NCBI RefSeq assembly: GCF_033807575.1
Contig: NC_084729.1
Coordinates: forward strand, 8,122,001-8,186,000
DNA: 64,000 nucleotides
Direction: 5' to 3'
Source: Cydia pomonella
Lineage: Eukaryota > Arthropoda > Insecta > Lepidoptera > Tortricidae
Part shown: positions 10,366 to 20,443 of the stretch, in pieces
Position numbering within the stretch: position 1 is the first letter of the stretch
How the letters are laid out: each line of letters begins with the position of its first letter
Made by a program: the position numbers and the translations under genes
Notes under the pieces: model-generated
Told to the model about the DNA's origin: nothing
Databases searched by the model: none
The model's input: the letters and a program-made list of their open reading frames with translations, nothing else

Positions 10366-10429
10366 TAAGTGTATAAATGTGCCAAAAATTAAGAGAAAAA
10401 CATGCTTGAATAGATGGCGATAAACCTTT

Positions 10430-10862
10430 GCCCTATAAGGTAGAAGTACTAGTGCTCGACGCTGCACTAGTACTCGACATGGGCACTTTATGTCAAAGTG
10501 ACAAGGATTAAGTTCGAATACCGTAAAACCACCCAACTATAGTCCAAAGCTCCCAACTATGGTCCAAAAATAAACTCAATTTTTCTCGTTCAGGTGTGTA
10601 TTTTACTATATTTTTGTAGTTCTAAGGCAAAGTATGTTTATAAATGGAAGGTAAAACTAGGAGTAAACCAAAAGAAACATTGGTGTAGATACTTAATTTC
10701 CTTTTGAACTTGTGGACCATAGTTGCAGTATTGGACTAGAGTTGGGTAGTTTTACGGTACAGAAAAATCTTCGTTGTTCAAATTTAACCTATATTTCCAT
10801 GAAATAAAGTGCCCATGTCGGTGACTAGTGCAGCGTCGAGCACTAGTATTTCTACCTTACTC
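10430..10862. mobile_element. Inverted-repeat element interrupted by a second MITE
   Basis: AAGGTAGAAGTACTAGTGCT through TCGACATGGGCACTTTA (10437-10490) pairs with TAAAGTGCCCATGTCG through TAGTATTTCTACCTTA (10805-10860). The 237-bp CCGTAAAAC MITE sits between the arms, so the outer element is the older of the two. Confidence 0.7.
10521..10757. mobile_element. TA-flanked MITE, CCGTAAAAC family, copy 2
   Basis: Termini CCGTAAAACCACCCAACTAT and GTTGGGTAGTTTTACGG lie between TA dinucleotides at 10519-10520 and 10758-10759. The interior matches 8665-8899 in reverse orientation with few differences. Confidence 0.85.
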
Positions 10863-10910
10863 GAGTAGGTGGCGAAACCGTTTGATATTTAACACATATT
10901 ATCATATCAA

Positions 10911-11465
10911 ACACATATGTGACATTATCTAGGAAAAGGGACCTTATTGTCGATGGCACTACGCCACGCCAGTTACGCCGCACTGCGTAACCCTACCCTG
11001 CGCTGCAAGCATAGCTTATAGGGCATCTGAGCGCTTGCGCCATCGACCCTGAGCATTGGGAGGAGCTTGCTGGAAGGAGGTCTTCTTGGCGTTCTACCAT
11101 TCATAACGGTGTCAAAACATTCGAAGATAACCGCCTCACTAGCCTAGACATGAAACGCCAGTTACGGAAAGAGAGACCTAAGCCCTCCTACGTGTACACG
11201 TTCAACGCAGCTGGCCAACTTTATTGTCACGCGTGCAATAGAGTATTTAAGAGCAAGTTCGGCCTGGCCAGCCACATTAGGGCTCATGCTAGACAACGTC
11301 CATAATGTGTTTATTTGGGGTCGCCGTCATCGAAAACGATGAGGAGGACTATATATATATATATACTGCGTAGCGCGGCGTTGTTTATAATATGGGACTA
11401 TCGTTGATAATGGCGTAAGCGCCACCGACAATAAGGTCCCTTTTCCTCCTTATGAATAATATGTA
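10911..11465. mobile_element. MITE with AAAAGGGACCTTATTGTCG ends hosting a LINE tail
   Basis: The left end CATATGTGACATTATCTAGG then AAAAGGGACCTTATTGTCGA is inverted at the right (CGACAATAAGGTCCCTTTTC). The compact copy at 44548-44700 shows the empty form of about 152 bp. The extra sequence here is mostly a LINE 3' fragment. Confidence 0.75.
11024..11372 (+). pseudogene. LINE ORF2 C-terminus with C2H2 zinc finger
   Basis: A frame runs from about 11024 to a stop at 11303-11305 and reads ...AIDPEHWEELAGRR...RKERPKPSYVYT..., then CHACNRVFKSKFGLASHIRAH. That is a Cys-X2-Cys-X12-His-X3-His finger, as found at the very C-terminus of several non-LTR retrotransposon polyproteins. The 3' side ends GATGAGGAGGACT then a (TA)n run at about 11350-11366. 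The piece is 5'-truncated and lies inside a MITE, so it inserted after the MITE. The host clade is uncertain. Confidence 0.75.
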
Positions 11466-11772
11466 GTCGCGTTTATGTGGCGCTATGCCGTCTTTAATGT
11501 AACTTACAAGCACAAATGTTGTATCTCACATTTTTTTTTAATTATATTTATATTAATACAACCCGGCAGCTTGAACATGTCATGCTCGCTTAAAAGTCTT
11601 TACTTACGGTGGCGTCGTTGATCGGGTCGCCACTTTCCCGAATGAAGGTTGAGGGAGGCGATGGCTGAGATACACGTCATACTCGTGAACGGGTGCTGTT
11701 TGTGGAGACCGGTCTGTTTAAGCTTACACGGGGTACAGGTTATGTTAAAGTATGTAACTTTACTTTTGAGTG
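11466..11772. other. Unassigned spacer left of the inverted pair
   Basis: Short frames on both strands (11600-11794 minus, 11649-11876 plus) overlap each other and show no family motif. The sequence is somewhat GC-richer than its surroundings. Confidence 0.35.
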
Positions 11773-12150
11773 ACATTAACGTGAGACACTTCATTCGGTT
11801 CTTGTCTGTTTTAATTTTTTTGTCTTTTAATTATTTATATAAGAATTCAAGCCTTGGCGACCCTCTACATCTCTAAGGATAATTTAATATATATTTTTAT
11901 ATTTTATCTCTGACACTTAGAGACTTATACATCTCTAAAGAATTTTAGTATTTTATGGTTTTATTTTTTTATCATAGTTTTTTTTTGTGTAATTTGACAT
12001 TTAGAGACAGTATACATCTCTAATAAAGTATTTATTATTTCATAGATTCGATATTTGTAATTGTTTTTTTTTAATTTATTGTTTGTAAAAATGGACATGT
12101 AAAAGTGCCCCTGTGGCCTATTTGCTGAATAAATGTTTGATATTTGATAT
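11773..12150 (+). repeat. Left arm of a 380-bp inverted pair (LINE-like 3' end)
   Basis: It starts ACATTAACGTGAGACACTTC, carries GCCTTGGCGACCCTCTACAT and three ACATCTCTAA repeats, and ends GTGCCCCTGTGGCCTATTTG then CTGAATAAATGTTTGATA. The ending resembles a retrotransposon 3' UTR. The arm is matched almost base for base in reverse at 13002-13383. Confidence 0.8.
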
Positions 12151-13001
12151 TTCATAGATAATGTTACATATAAGTGAAAGAACATGGTTTAAATAGCCAT
12201 ATGGCATTCTAAGAGTTTTAATCCTGTGTCGAAATCGCCTCTATACACAATTCTCTTTTGTAAAAAGGCACGCAAGGAACGCGGTGTTGTACAGAATTTG
12301 TTCGTCTTGAATATTTACTAGTCTCTGGTAATATGTTTCCAGTTCTACGAACACGGAACCCTAAGACAACCTGGAAAATTATTATAAAACCCAGGGAAAG
12401 CGTCCAGTGTTGCTTAAAGAAAACGCCACAACCTCGCCTGCTTAAAGGATATAATTCAAAATTAAATAGCATTTAATATAAATGGCACCGTGGGATAATT
12501 ACGTCTTTTACCACCTGTTATTAGGTGCCATTAAATATACATTAAAGCCCTTTCGTATCTTATAAAAAGGGTAGGAAATTTTAATATTAAGAGCGAGGTG
12601 GGTTAACGTGAAAATGGTTAGGCTTTGTGATTTGCCTATTTTTAAACCATTTTCAGGCAGCAGTTTTTTAATAATAAGATTTTGGCAAAAATTTCATTTT
12701 TTTTACAAGCTTTTATCACTGACTGTCCTTTTTTCCATAGGCAACGAATACTCATCGAGACACTTCAAAAAACCCCAAACACAATAGTTGCGTTATTTTA
12801 TCACAGTGTTCCTATGTCCAACCTCAACACAAGCCTTATTGAGCTTACTGTGGGACTTAGTCAATTTGTGTAATAATGTCCTATAATATTTATTTATTAT
12901 TATTATTATTTAATGTACGAAATTCTTTGTGTTTAGCGGCCTTATAATTTTAGAGTGTACCAGACTTAACGTTAGGCCAGCCCGTTCTTTTTTTGTTCAA
13001 T
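12151..13001. other. Loop between the inverted arms
   Basis: No gene recognised. It contains a SINE-1 3' fragment (12822-12912) and otherwise unique-looking AT-rich sequence. The 84-codon minus frame at 12218-12472 has no recognised motif. Confidence 0.4.
12822..12912 (+). mobile_element. SINE-1 3'-tail fragment
   Basis: CCTCAACACAAGCCTTATTG, CTTACTGTGGGACTTAGTCA and GTGTAATAATGTCCTATAAT are followed by a TATTTATTATTATT tail. The head and body upstream are missing. Confidence 0.8.
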
Positions 13002-13383
13002 TATCAAATATCAAACATTTATTCAGCAAATAGGCCACAGGGGCACTTTTACATGTCCATTTTTACAAACAATAAATTAAAAAAAAAAAACAATTACAAA
13101 TATCGAATCTATGAAATAATAAATACTTTATTAGAGATGTATACTGTCTCTAAATGTCAAATTACACAAAAAAAAAAACTATGATAAAAAAATAAAACCA
13201 TAAAATACTAAAATTATTTAGAGATGTATAAGTCTCTAAGTGTCAGAGATAAAATATAAAAATATATATTAAATTATCCTTAGAGATGTAGAGGGTCGCC
13301 AAGGCTTGAATTCTTATATAAATAATTAAAAGACAAAAAAATTAAAACAGACAAGAACCGAATGAAGTGTCTCACGTTAATGT
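13002..13383 (-). repeat. Right arm of the 380-bp inverted pair
   Basis: Reverse complement of 11773-12150. It ends at exactly the same base (...ACGTTAATGT) as the left arm begins, and the sequences beyond differ. The two arms also generate mirror-image short frames that should not be read as genes. Confidence 0.8.
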
Positions 13384-13519
13384 ACGGATGTGTTCACGGA
13401 GTGGGCGAATGCATTTACGCACCGTGGGCCGGCGTCCGACACTTCGTTTTTCTATGACGGGTGATCGGTGATCACGTGATGTTTTCTGTACAAAATGAAG
13501 TGTTGGATACCGGCTCGGC

Positions 13520-13650
13520 CCCAGCGGCGGCATCATGGTTCTATTTTTATCACTTGTCACTATGCCCGTCACTTTCGCACTTACATACTTGTTAGAACGG
13601 GACAGGTATGGTGACAAATGATAAAGAGCCGACCATCTTAGCCATACAGA
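13520..13650 (+). repeat. Rep-Y fold-back repeat
   Basis: CGGCATCATGGTTCTATTTT then TATCACTTGTCACTATGCCC pairs imperfectly with GACAGGTATGGTGACAAATG then ATAAAGAGCC. The same layout is present at 36888-37020. Confidence 0.65.
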
Positions 13651-14138
13651 ACGGTCTAATCTGAGTTGTCCTTAATACGGGGCAGGCGACAGTCCGAAGG
13701 GCATTCTCATGAAACCGCGAATGCCTAGAAACATGACAATATAGGAATTTATAAAACGTGTTTTCTTATTAAACTTTTACTTTCAGATGAAAGCCCTTTG
13801 TGGGGAAAATGAAAATTGTTCGGTAAACAAATTTGAGGGCGCACTCACAAGTGTTAAAGCGGGTACATCTTAAGATTATTAAATTATTAAATAAATGAAT
13901 TAATTTATAAATGCATGTGGAGAATGGGTTACATATTAAGCTAAAATTGTTACACCAAACTCTACCTTTTCAGGCGTACATACATTTCAGGACGACACAC
14001 AAAATATCTTTATATAATATCGATTTAAAATAATTAAATAAAAATCTATAAGTAACATAAATAAATAAAATTAAAGTTGTTTTTCTCTTTAATTCTGCCA
14101 CGACCAAACGCCAAAACGGATTCTTCTTTTTCCATAAA
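13651..14138. other. Intergenic, nothing recognised
   Basis: AT-rich sequence with AATAAA-type strings, no supported frame and no repeat shared elsewhere in the window. Confidence 0.35.
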
Positions 14139-14210
14139 GTCAATATCCAGGGAGGAAAAAGGGGACTACGTTTGTACGGAGAATCGGTCGTCCATTATCC
14201 TTCCCTTAAA
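14139..14210 (+). repeat. Rep-Z fragment, copy 1
   Basis: GTCAATATCCAGGGAGGAAA through GTTTGTACGGAGAATCGG matches 44379-44460 in the same orientation. It is short and has no visible ends. Confidence 0.6.
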
Positions 14211-14462
14211 TCCCCTTAAAGTTGGTGAAAAACAATTGATTAAATACAGGCAGACAATCGGATACTCTTAAATGTAATATAAATTAACTTAAAAGCCGCG
14301 CTCAAGAAATAACGTAGCTCCGTAGCGGCGCTACGGCGTAGCCGTGCTACGGTTTTGCTACGTGGCTGGAATACAGGGTGCCGGTTAAATGTGTCCCGTC
14401 TTTGAAGCGGGTACGGAATATCTGTAATACGGCTTAAGGAAGTCTCGTGCTGGCGCAGTTAC

Positions 14463-15170
14463 GGTCCGATTCGAAGAATGTTTAAGACACGTTTAAGATC
14501 TTGGTAAGATCTTTAAAAGATCGATAAGTAAACGACATGTCTAACGGCCCGATTCAAAGAATGATTAAAACACGTTAAAGATCTTTAAAAGATCGATACC
14601 TAAACAACATGTCAAAATTGACGTTTATGTCGATTCCGCTGTGATCCCAGTAAGATCTATCTACGATATTTCTAACGTCAAAGTGACATTGGTTGCCCGA
14701 ATCGAGCTGCTTCTGTCAATTATTCGACATACAAAGGATATCTAAATGAGAACTTATCTAAACTCCACACACACACACACACACTCACACCACACACACA
14801 TACACATGCACATACCTGATCCACACCACCACGACTTTAACACATACTTACACATATCTGCATTAGTTGGCTTTAATTAGTTACAATCTTTGTCATTTAC
14901 CTTTTTTCCAGTCTACGGATTTCTATTGCTGATACCATTGTTACCAAATCAAGGAGGAATCGCTGACTCCCGAGTCACAGGCTTAGACCTAGTTCGGGAG
15001 GCAGAGGCTCAACCCCACTACCTAAATGTGTTACAAACCTAATACACCTGTCTTACCTACAAAATTTTACAATATGAATTGTAATGTAAGGTTTAAAGCA
15101 ATAAAGATTTTATTTATTTATTTATTTATAAACTTATCGTTATTGTATGTCTTTCTTCGAATCGGGCCGT
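14463..15170 (+). mobile_element. GGCCCGATTCGAAGAATG MITE, internally duplicated and interrupted
   Basis: It begins GGTCCGATTCGAAGAATG and ends TTCTTCGAATCGGGCCGT, an inverted pair. The first 80 or so bases are repeated in tandem (restart at 14553: GGCCCGATTCAAAGAATG). A (CA)n stretch and a LINE 3' end interrupt it from 14762 to about 15127, with TAAAC on both sides. Confidence 0.75.
14762..15127 (+). mobile_element. LINE 3' UTR insertion with (ATTT)n tail
   Basis: It begins with a CACACACA-rich stretch and ends AGCAATAAAGATTTTATTTA then TTTATTTATTTA. TAAAC occurs immediately before and after, a possible 5-bp duplication. The insertion is in the right part of the MITE described at 14463. Confidence 0.65.
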
Positions 15171-15182
15171 TAGAATGCGTGA

Positions 15183-15289
15183 GGTTTTGTTGGCACGAGA
15201 ATACAGGTCATTTTAATAAATGTGACAGGTGAATTAAAAATATCTTCTTCCTCGCGTTGTCCCGTCATTTTTGCCGCGGCTCATGGGAG
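15183..15289 (-). repeat. Direct-repeat copy 1 including SINE-2 end
   Basis: GGTTTTGTTGGCACGAGAAT, then GGTCATTTTAATAA, then TCTTCTTCCTCGCGTTGTCC are repeated at 15765-15868 with about four differences. The last 60 bases are the 3' end of a minus-strand SINE-2. Shared non-SINE flank means the SINE and its flank were duplicated together. Confidence 0.7.
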
Positions 15290-15294
15290 ATTCT

Positions 15295-15711
15295 TCGGTC
15301 CAGTGTTGTCACATCTACCAACTTTTTGGTAGATCTACCTGTTTTGCCCGCGTTCTACCTATCTACCTCTCTCCCCTGAAATCTACCTATTTTTCAAAAT
15401 GGTACAATTGTTAGCAATTCTCAATACATTGTGACGGAACATTACTTAATTTCTACCGAATTTAGATTCGATTTAGTGAAAAGTTGCCAAAGAAACAGAT
15501 TATACAATAAGGTTCATTACCTACAAACAATGGAAAACGCGTGTACTAACATCACAATATTAAAAACTAATAAATAATTTGAAACATTTTATACACATTT
15601 TTAGTCATAAAAATGTACTTGCTATTGATTGATACATCTACCTGTTTTTCATTTTAAAACCACCCATTTCTATCTATTATTGTGCCCTGTTCTACAACTT
15701 CGGCAAAATTC
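15295..15711. repeat. CTACCT-rich stretch between the direct repeats
   Basis: CATCTACCAACTTTTTGGTAG forms a small hairpin, and TCTACCT recurs at 15340-15400 and 15637-15650. It looks like a short TIR repeat flanked by the duplicated segment. No coding frame. Confidence 0.45.
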
Positions 15712-15760
15712 AATTATACGACATACAAACGATATCTAAATGAGAACTTATCTAAACTTA
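15712..15760 (+). repeat. Fragment of the GGCCCGATTC MITE
   Basis: AATTATACGACATACAAACG then GATATCTAAATGAGAACTTA matches the middle of the copies at 6618 and 14463. Confidence 0.65.
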
Positions 15761-15764
15761 TGGG

Positions 15765-16012
15765 TTTTGTTGGCACGAGAATACAGGTCATTTTAATAAT
15801 TGTGACAGGTGAATTAAAAATATCTTCTTCCTCGCGTTGTCCCGGCATTTTTCCGCGGCTCATGGGAGCCAGGGGTCAGCTTGGCAACTAATTGGGGGAC
15901 GGCACTAGTTTTTACGAAAGCCACTGCTATCTGGCCTTCCAACCCAGAGGGTAAACTAGGCTTTATTCCTCACGATGTTTTCCTTCACCGAAAAGCGACT
16001 GGAATGTATCTT
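15765..16012 (-). mobile_element. Direct-repeat copy 2 plus SINE-2 (minus), head missing
   Basis: After the duplicated flank, a minus-strand SINE-2 runs from CTTCTTCCTCGCGTTGTCCC to CACCGAAAAGCGACTGG. It lacks the tRNA-like head and abuts the TA microsatellite. Confidence 0.75.
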
Positions 16013-16021
16013 GTGGAATTA

Positions 16022-16027
<6 letters not shown>

Positions 16028-16083
<56 letters not shown>
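16028..16083. repeat. (TA)n microsatellite
   Basis: An A-run is followed by about 26 uninterrupted TA units, between two SINE-2 copies in opposite orientation. The 70-codon frame that runs through it is not coding. Confidence 0.95.
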
Positions 16084-16086
<3 letters not shown>

Positions 16087-16111
16087 CAAATGACGTATAG
16101 GTAAATCAAAA

Positions 16112-16325
16112 GCGCTGGTGGCTTAGCGGTAAGAGCGTGCGACTAGCAATCCGGAGGTCGCGGGTTCAAACCCCAGCTCGTACCAATGAGTTTTTCGGAA
16201 CTTATGTACGAAATATCTTATGAGTAGCTTTTCGGTGAAGGAAACCGGACTAATCCCAATAAGGCCTAGTTTACTCTCTGGGTTGAAACGTCAGATGACA
16301 GTCGCTTTCGTAAGAAAAACTAGCA
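16112..16325 (+). mobile_element. SINE-2 copy with internal deletions
   Basis: The full tRNA-like head (A box TGGCTTAGCGGTAAGAGC, B box GGTTCAAACCC) is followed by a shortened body (GTAGCTTTTCGGTGAAGG) and TTTCGTAAGAAAAACTAG. The 3' third is absent. Confidence 0.8.
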
Positions 16326-17205
16326 CCCGGCGGTGGACTCTATTGCCTTAGTAATAAGGGTGGTGACATTTGGTCTAAAATACAAATATCTCAGTTCTGC
16401 AATGGAATTCCGCTTGGTGTCCATATAACGAAATGAAGTTCATAGAAATACCTATCTAATGACCTTATTCTCAACTCTGTTTCTGACCTAATTTTGCTCA
16501 AGGTCCTTTACAACTTGTTATAACAATCAGAATACAATACAATAGAAAAGAAAAGAAAGAAGAAAGAATACGACACCAGTGGCCAGCAGCAGTGGGACGT
16601 AGTTTGGTAACTATATTTATATTATTATGTATTAGAATGAGATTGTCAATGTAGATTATGTTGATAAATGTCAATATTTATTTCAGTACGATGTCTTACA
16701 TCAAAAATCCATTAAATTAATGGAATAAAATATGAATACTTTTAAGAACATTACCGAAAATCAATCAATTAAAGTGTGACACCATCGTTATAAGCACTGT
16801 CTGTATCACTAGGTACAAATACTAGTATATTGTGGTACAAGTGTGTTAAGTTGGTCATTACACACGAGGTGATATTGTGCGCGTGCAAGCGAGCGCGCAA
16901 TATGAAATGACCATAGCACATGCGTTTCATACGACGTTTTTCAACACGCTTGCGAGGAAAAAATAAACTTTCATATTAATCAAATTTTAATTGTTAAATC
17001 GGTTAGTATGCAGACCTGCATCTGTCATACTGCCTGGCGAGGGGTGGCGGGGCGCCGGCTCCCGCCAGTCCACGTTGTAAAATCTACTCGACCAATTTAA
17101 GAAGGCTCCGTTTCCATACATATTATTAGCAATCAGTTACGTTCTTAACTCAGTAGGATAATATAATGCACGAAAAAGCACGAGTGTTATAATATACTGA
17201 ATAAA
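16326..17205. other. Intergenic with one short palindrome
   Basis: GGTCATTACACACGAGG then GATATTGTGCGCG pairs with CGCGCAATATGAAATGACC at 16854-16915, suggesting a small fold-back repeat. Nothing else was recognised. Confidence 0.4.
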
Positions 17206-18540
17206 AAAGCGGCCAAGTGCGAGTCGGACTCGCGCATGAAGGGTTCCGTACCATTTAAGACGTATTAAAAAAAAATCTACTTGCTAGATCTTGTTCAACA
17301 TTTTACCACTTTGGACACACATTTTACCACTTTGGAACTGTCTCTCGCGCAAACTATTCAGTTTAGAAAAAAATGATGTTAGGAACCTAAATATCATTTT
17401 TGAAGACCTATCCATAGATACCCCACACGTATGGGTTTGATGAAAAAATTTTTTTTTTAATTTATTGACGTATTAAAAAAAAACTATTCACTAGATCTCG
17501 TTCAAACCAATTTTCGGTGGAAGTTTGCATGGTAATGTATATCATATATTTTTTTTAGATTTTTCATTCTGTTATTTTAGAAGTTACAGGGGGGGGGGGA
17601 CACATTTTTTCACTTTGGAAGTGTCTCTCGCGCAAACTATTCAGTTTAGAAAAAAATTATATTAGAAACCTAAATATCATTTTTGAAGACCTATCCATAG
17701 ATACCCCACACGTATGGGTTTGATGAAAAAATTTTTTTTTTTTAATTTTTATGACGTATTAAAAAAAAACTACTTACTAGATCTCGTTCGAACCAATTTT
17801 CGGTGGAAGTTTGCATGGCAATGTATATCATATATTTTTTTTAGATTTTTCATTCTGTTATTTTAGAAGTTACAGGGGGGGGGACACACATTTTTTTCAC
17901 TTTGGAAGTGTCTCTCGCGCAAACTATTCAGTTTAGAAAAAAATGATATTAGAAACCTAAATATCATTTTTGAAGACCTATCCATAGATACCCCACACGT
18001 ATGGGTTTGATGAAAAAAATTTTTTTTTAAAATTTTTATGACGTATTAAAAAAAAACTACTTACTAGATCTCGTTCGAACCAATTTTCGGTGGAAGTTTG
18101 CATGGCAATGTATATCATATATTTTTTTTAGATTTTTCATTCTGTTATTTTAGAAGTTACGGGGGGGGGGACACACTTTTTACCACTTTGGAAGTGTCTC
18201 TCGCGCAAACTTTTCAGTTTAGAAAAAAATTATATTAGAAACCTCAATATCATTTTTAAAGACCTATCCATAGATACCCCACACGTATGAGTTTGATGAA
18301 AAAAGATTTTTTGAGTTTCAGTTCTAAGTATGGGGAACCCCCAAAATTTATTGTTTTTTTTTCTATTTTTGTGTGAACATCATAATGCGGTTCATAGAAT
18401 ACATCTACTTACCAAGTTTGAACAGTATAGCTTTTATAGTTTCGGAAAAAAGTGGCTGTGACAGAATCGGACAGACAGACGGACATGACGAATCTATAAG
18501 GGTTCCGTTTTTTGCCATTTGGCTACGGAACCCTAAAAAG
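17206..18540 (+). mobile_element. Rep-B element with fourfold internal amplification
   Basis: It starts GCGGCCAAGTGCGAGTCGGA / GGGTTCCGTACC and ends GACGAATCTATAAGGGTTCC ... GGCTACGGAACCCTAAAAA. Four direct copies of an internal block beginning GACGTATTAAAAAAAAACTA start at 17259, 17467, 17753 and 18040. Only the outer parts correspond to a normal element. No protein-coding frame. Confidence 0.85.
17259..18310 (+). repeat. Tandem array: four units of about 287 bp
   Basis: The spacings are 208 (first unit, internally deleted), 286 and 287 bp. Each unit contains CTAGATCTCGTTC, CCAATTTTCGGTGGAAGTTT, a G-run, CACTTTGGAAGTGTCTCTCG and GATACCCCACACGTATGGGT. Units 2-4 differ by only a few bases and by homopolymer length, so the amplification is recent or homogenised. 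Confidence 0.9.
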
Positions 18541-18704
18541 CACGCGTGTTTAATATCTAGGATTATGAGCCAAAAATCGTTGGAGTAAAAACGACGTTTT
18601 GAGCAAGTGTGTTAAAATATAAATTATTACATTACTAATAACACACGCGTGTACATTTAACACACGTATATCATTACATTCATATGACACTCATAAGCAA
18701 GGCT

Positions 18705-19015
18705 CGGAAACCGGTTAAATTTCCAAACCGATATCATGTACTTGGCGAAAACCTTTTAACTTAGATTTGGTTCGTAAAAACGTTATTCTTAGGAGAGCTA
18801 ACCATTAAGTTCTTGCCAGATTAACCGGTTTAAAACAATAAGAACCGGTTTCTTCCTATGTAGGTGTCTTTGTTTACTCGGCATACCACCAGGCCAGCCG
18901 TCTTGTTGCTCGTTGAATAAACCGGTTTATTTACATCACAAAAAAGTTCTTAAAACGTTTGCGTTCTTATGAAAGTTCGGAGGAAAACCGAAAAAAACCG
19001 GTATTTGTACCTAAC
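18705..19015 (+). repeat. AACCGGTTTT repeat, copy 1
   Basis: CTCGGAAACCGGTTAAATTT start, a TTAACCGGTTTAAAACAATA middle, TACCACCAGGCCAGCCG, and GTTCGGAGGAAAACCG / AAACCGGTATTT end. The whole is mirrored by 25285-25605. At least five AACCGGTT or AACCGGTA palindromes occur. Confidence 0.7.
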
Positions 19016-19059
19016 TACGAGCACGGATGTTAACTGATATAATTGTAATTGGTAATTAT

Positions 19060-19615
19060 CAGGGGTCGGACAAACAGTGCGGATGACGTCAAACCACTTA
19101 TAGGATGATTTCAAATAGTATTTTTGATTTTCATAAACAATTATCACTTATCATTTATCAACCTCTTTATTAAACGATATCGCCACTTGAAATGAGTAAG
19201 TACGTTTTTGACTGACACATTGTCAATCAGATGAACAATAAATTGACTTCGTTATTGTTTAGCTATTGTATCTTCACGATTATATTTAGCTAAAATTTAT
19301 ATTTACTAATGTATAAGAAAACGCTCTAAAATGTCATCTTTACTCGAATATTGTGGCAATCCCACAGACTTGTTCTAACTAATTTCAAATAATTATACCT
19401 TATGGTAACAAGTTTCGTGAAATTTATTTTATTCACTACATCACCCTACCACCTGTATTATTAATTCCATGGATTTATTTACGATTATTTTGTTACTTCA
19501 TTAATACTACTTTGTTACTACATGTCACACGGGAGTTTAAATACAAACTCAAACATCATCCTGTGTGCAAGATTACGTCATTTTTACGTCATCCGCACTT
19601 TTTGTCCGACCCCTG
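19060..19615. mobile_element. hAT-like MITE (556 bp), 8-bp TSD GTAATTAT
   Basis: The termini CAGGGGTCGGACAAA...AGTGCGGATGACGT are inverted over about 30 bp with one mismatch. GTAATTAT is repeated at 19052-19059 and 19616-19623. The internal sequence is AT-rich without a transposase frame. Confidence 0.92.
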
Positions 19616-19623
19616 GTAATTAT

Positions 19624-20443
19624 GCTATCCTCCGACCGTCCTAGTCTGGGACCGGTCTGAAAACCAGCGCCGGGCATCTCGGTCCAGCACACGCTGAGAC
19701 TGGAAACCCTTGCCCAATATTTCTACGTTGTTCATATGTCATATGTATAAAATATTATAACTTTTTTCTTCTTCTTTATTATGTAATTTTTTATTTCGTT
19801 TTACAGTGAACCTGTAATATGTGACAATAAAAAATCTTTTTTTTTTTTTTATAAGACACACCAACAGTACATAAACAAAGCTAGCAAAGTAACATGTATA
19901 GTGGCCACGTATAATATCTATGCACCAATAACAGGTGTGCAACAACACTCAAACAGTTCGAGGCTTTTTACACTACATTTTAACTACAACTATACATTAA
20001 TAGATTAAGTGATTGAAACATGCATAGGAAAATACTAACTACTACTAATAGTACTAATATAATATCACAAGCATATTAAGTTTTTTTAAACATTCTGCGC
20101 TCATCTTATTCTTATATATCGCTATTTTTAAAACCGGTTGCGTTACCGTTCATAAGTTCGTTTTTTTTTTACAATTACCACCTATTCTGATCCCCATCCA
20201 TCCTGTATTCTTGCACTACATGTACAAGCGTTCCTGTCAGTTCGCGTCGAAGCTTCCGAGAGCACCCTGTACATGTACGGCGCCTGTTCGGGACATCCTG
20301 TATGCGGGAGACGTTATTTCCTCGACTTATCAAGTTTGACGTCTGACGTCTTGTGGTGCGTTAATAGGATAGTTCAGTAGGTATTCACTTATTTCGTGCG
20401 ATCCATGGTACATAGGAGTGTAGAATATAATTGTTTTATAGAA
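19624..20443. other. Intergenic, nothing recognised
   Basis: It includes a T-run at 19838-19850, a short AACCGGTT fragment near 20133 (AAAACCGGTTGCGTTACCG) and otherwise unique-looking sequence. Confidence 0.4.

Noticed and set aside
11961..13184. Two similar peptides of 74 and 63 codons as a gene family
   Set aside because: They are mirror images created by the inverted pair at 11773-12150 and 13002-13383, in the antisense of a retroelement UTR.
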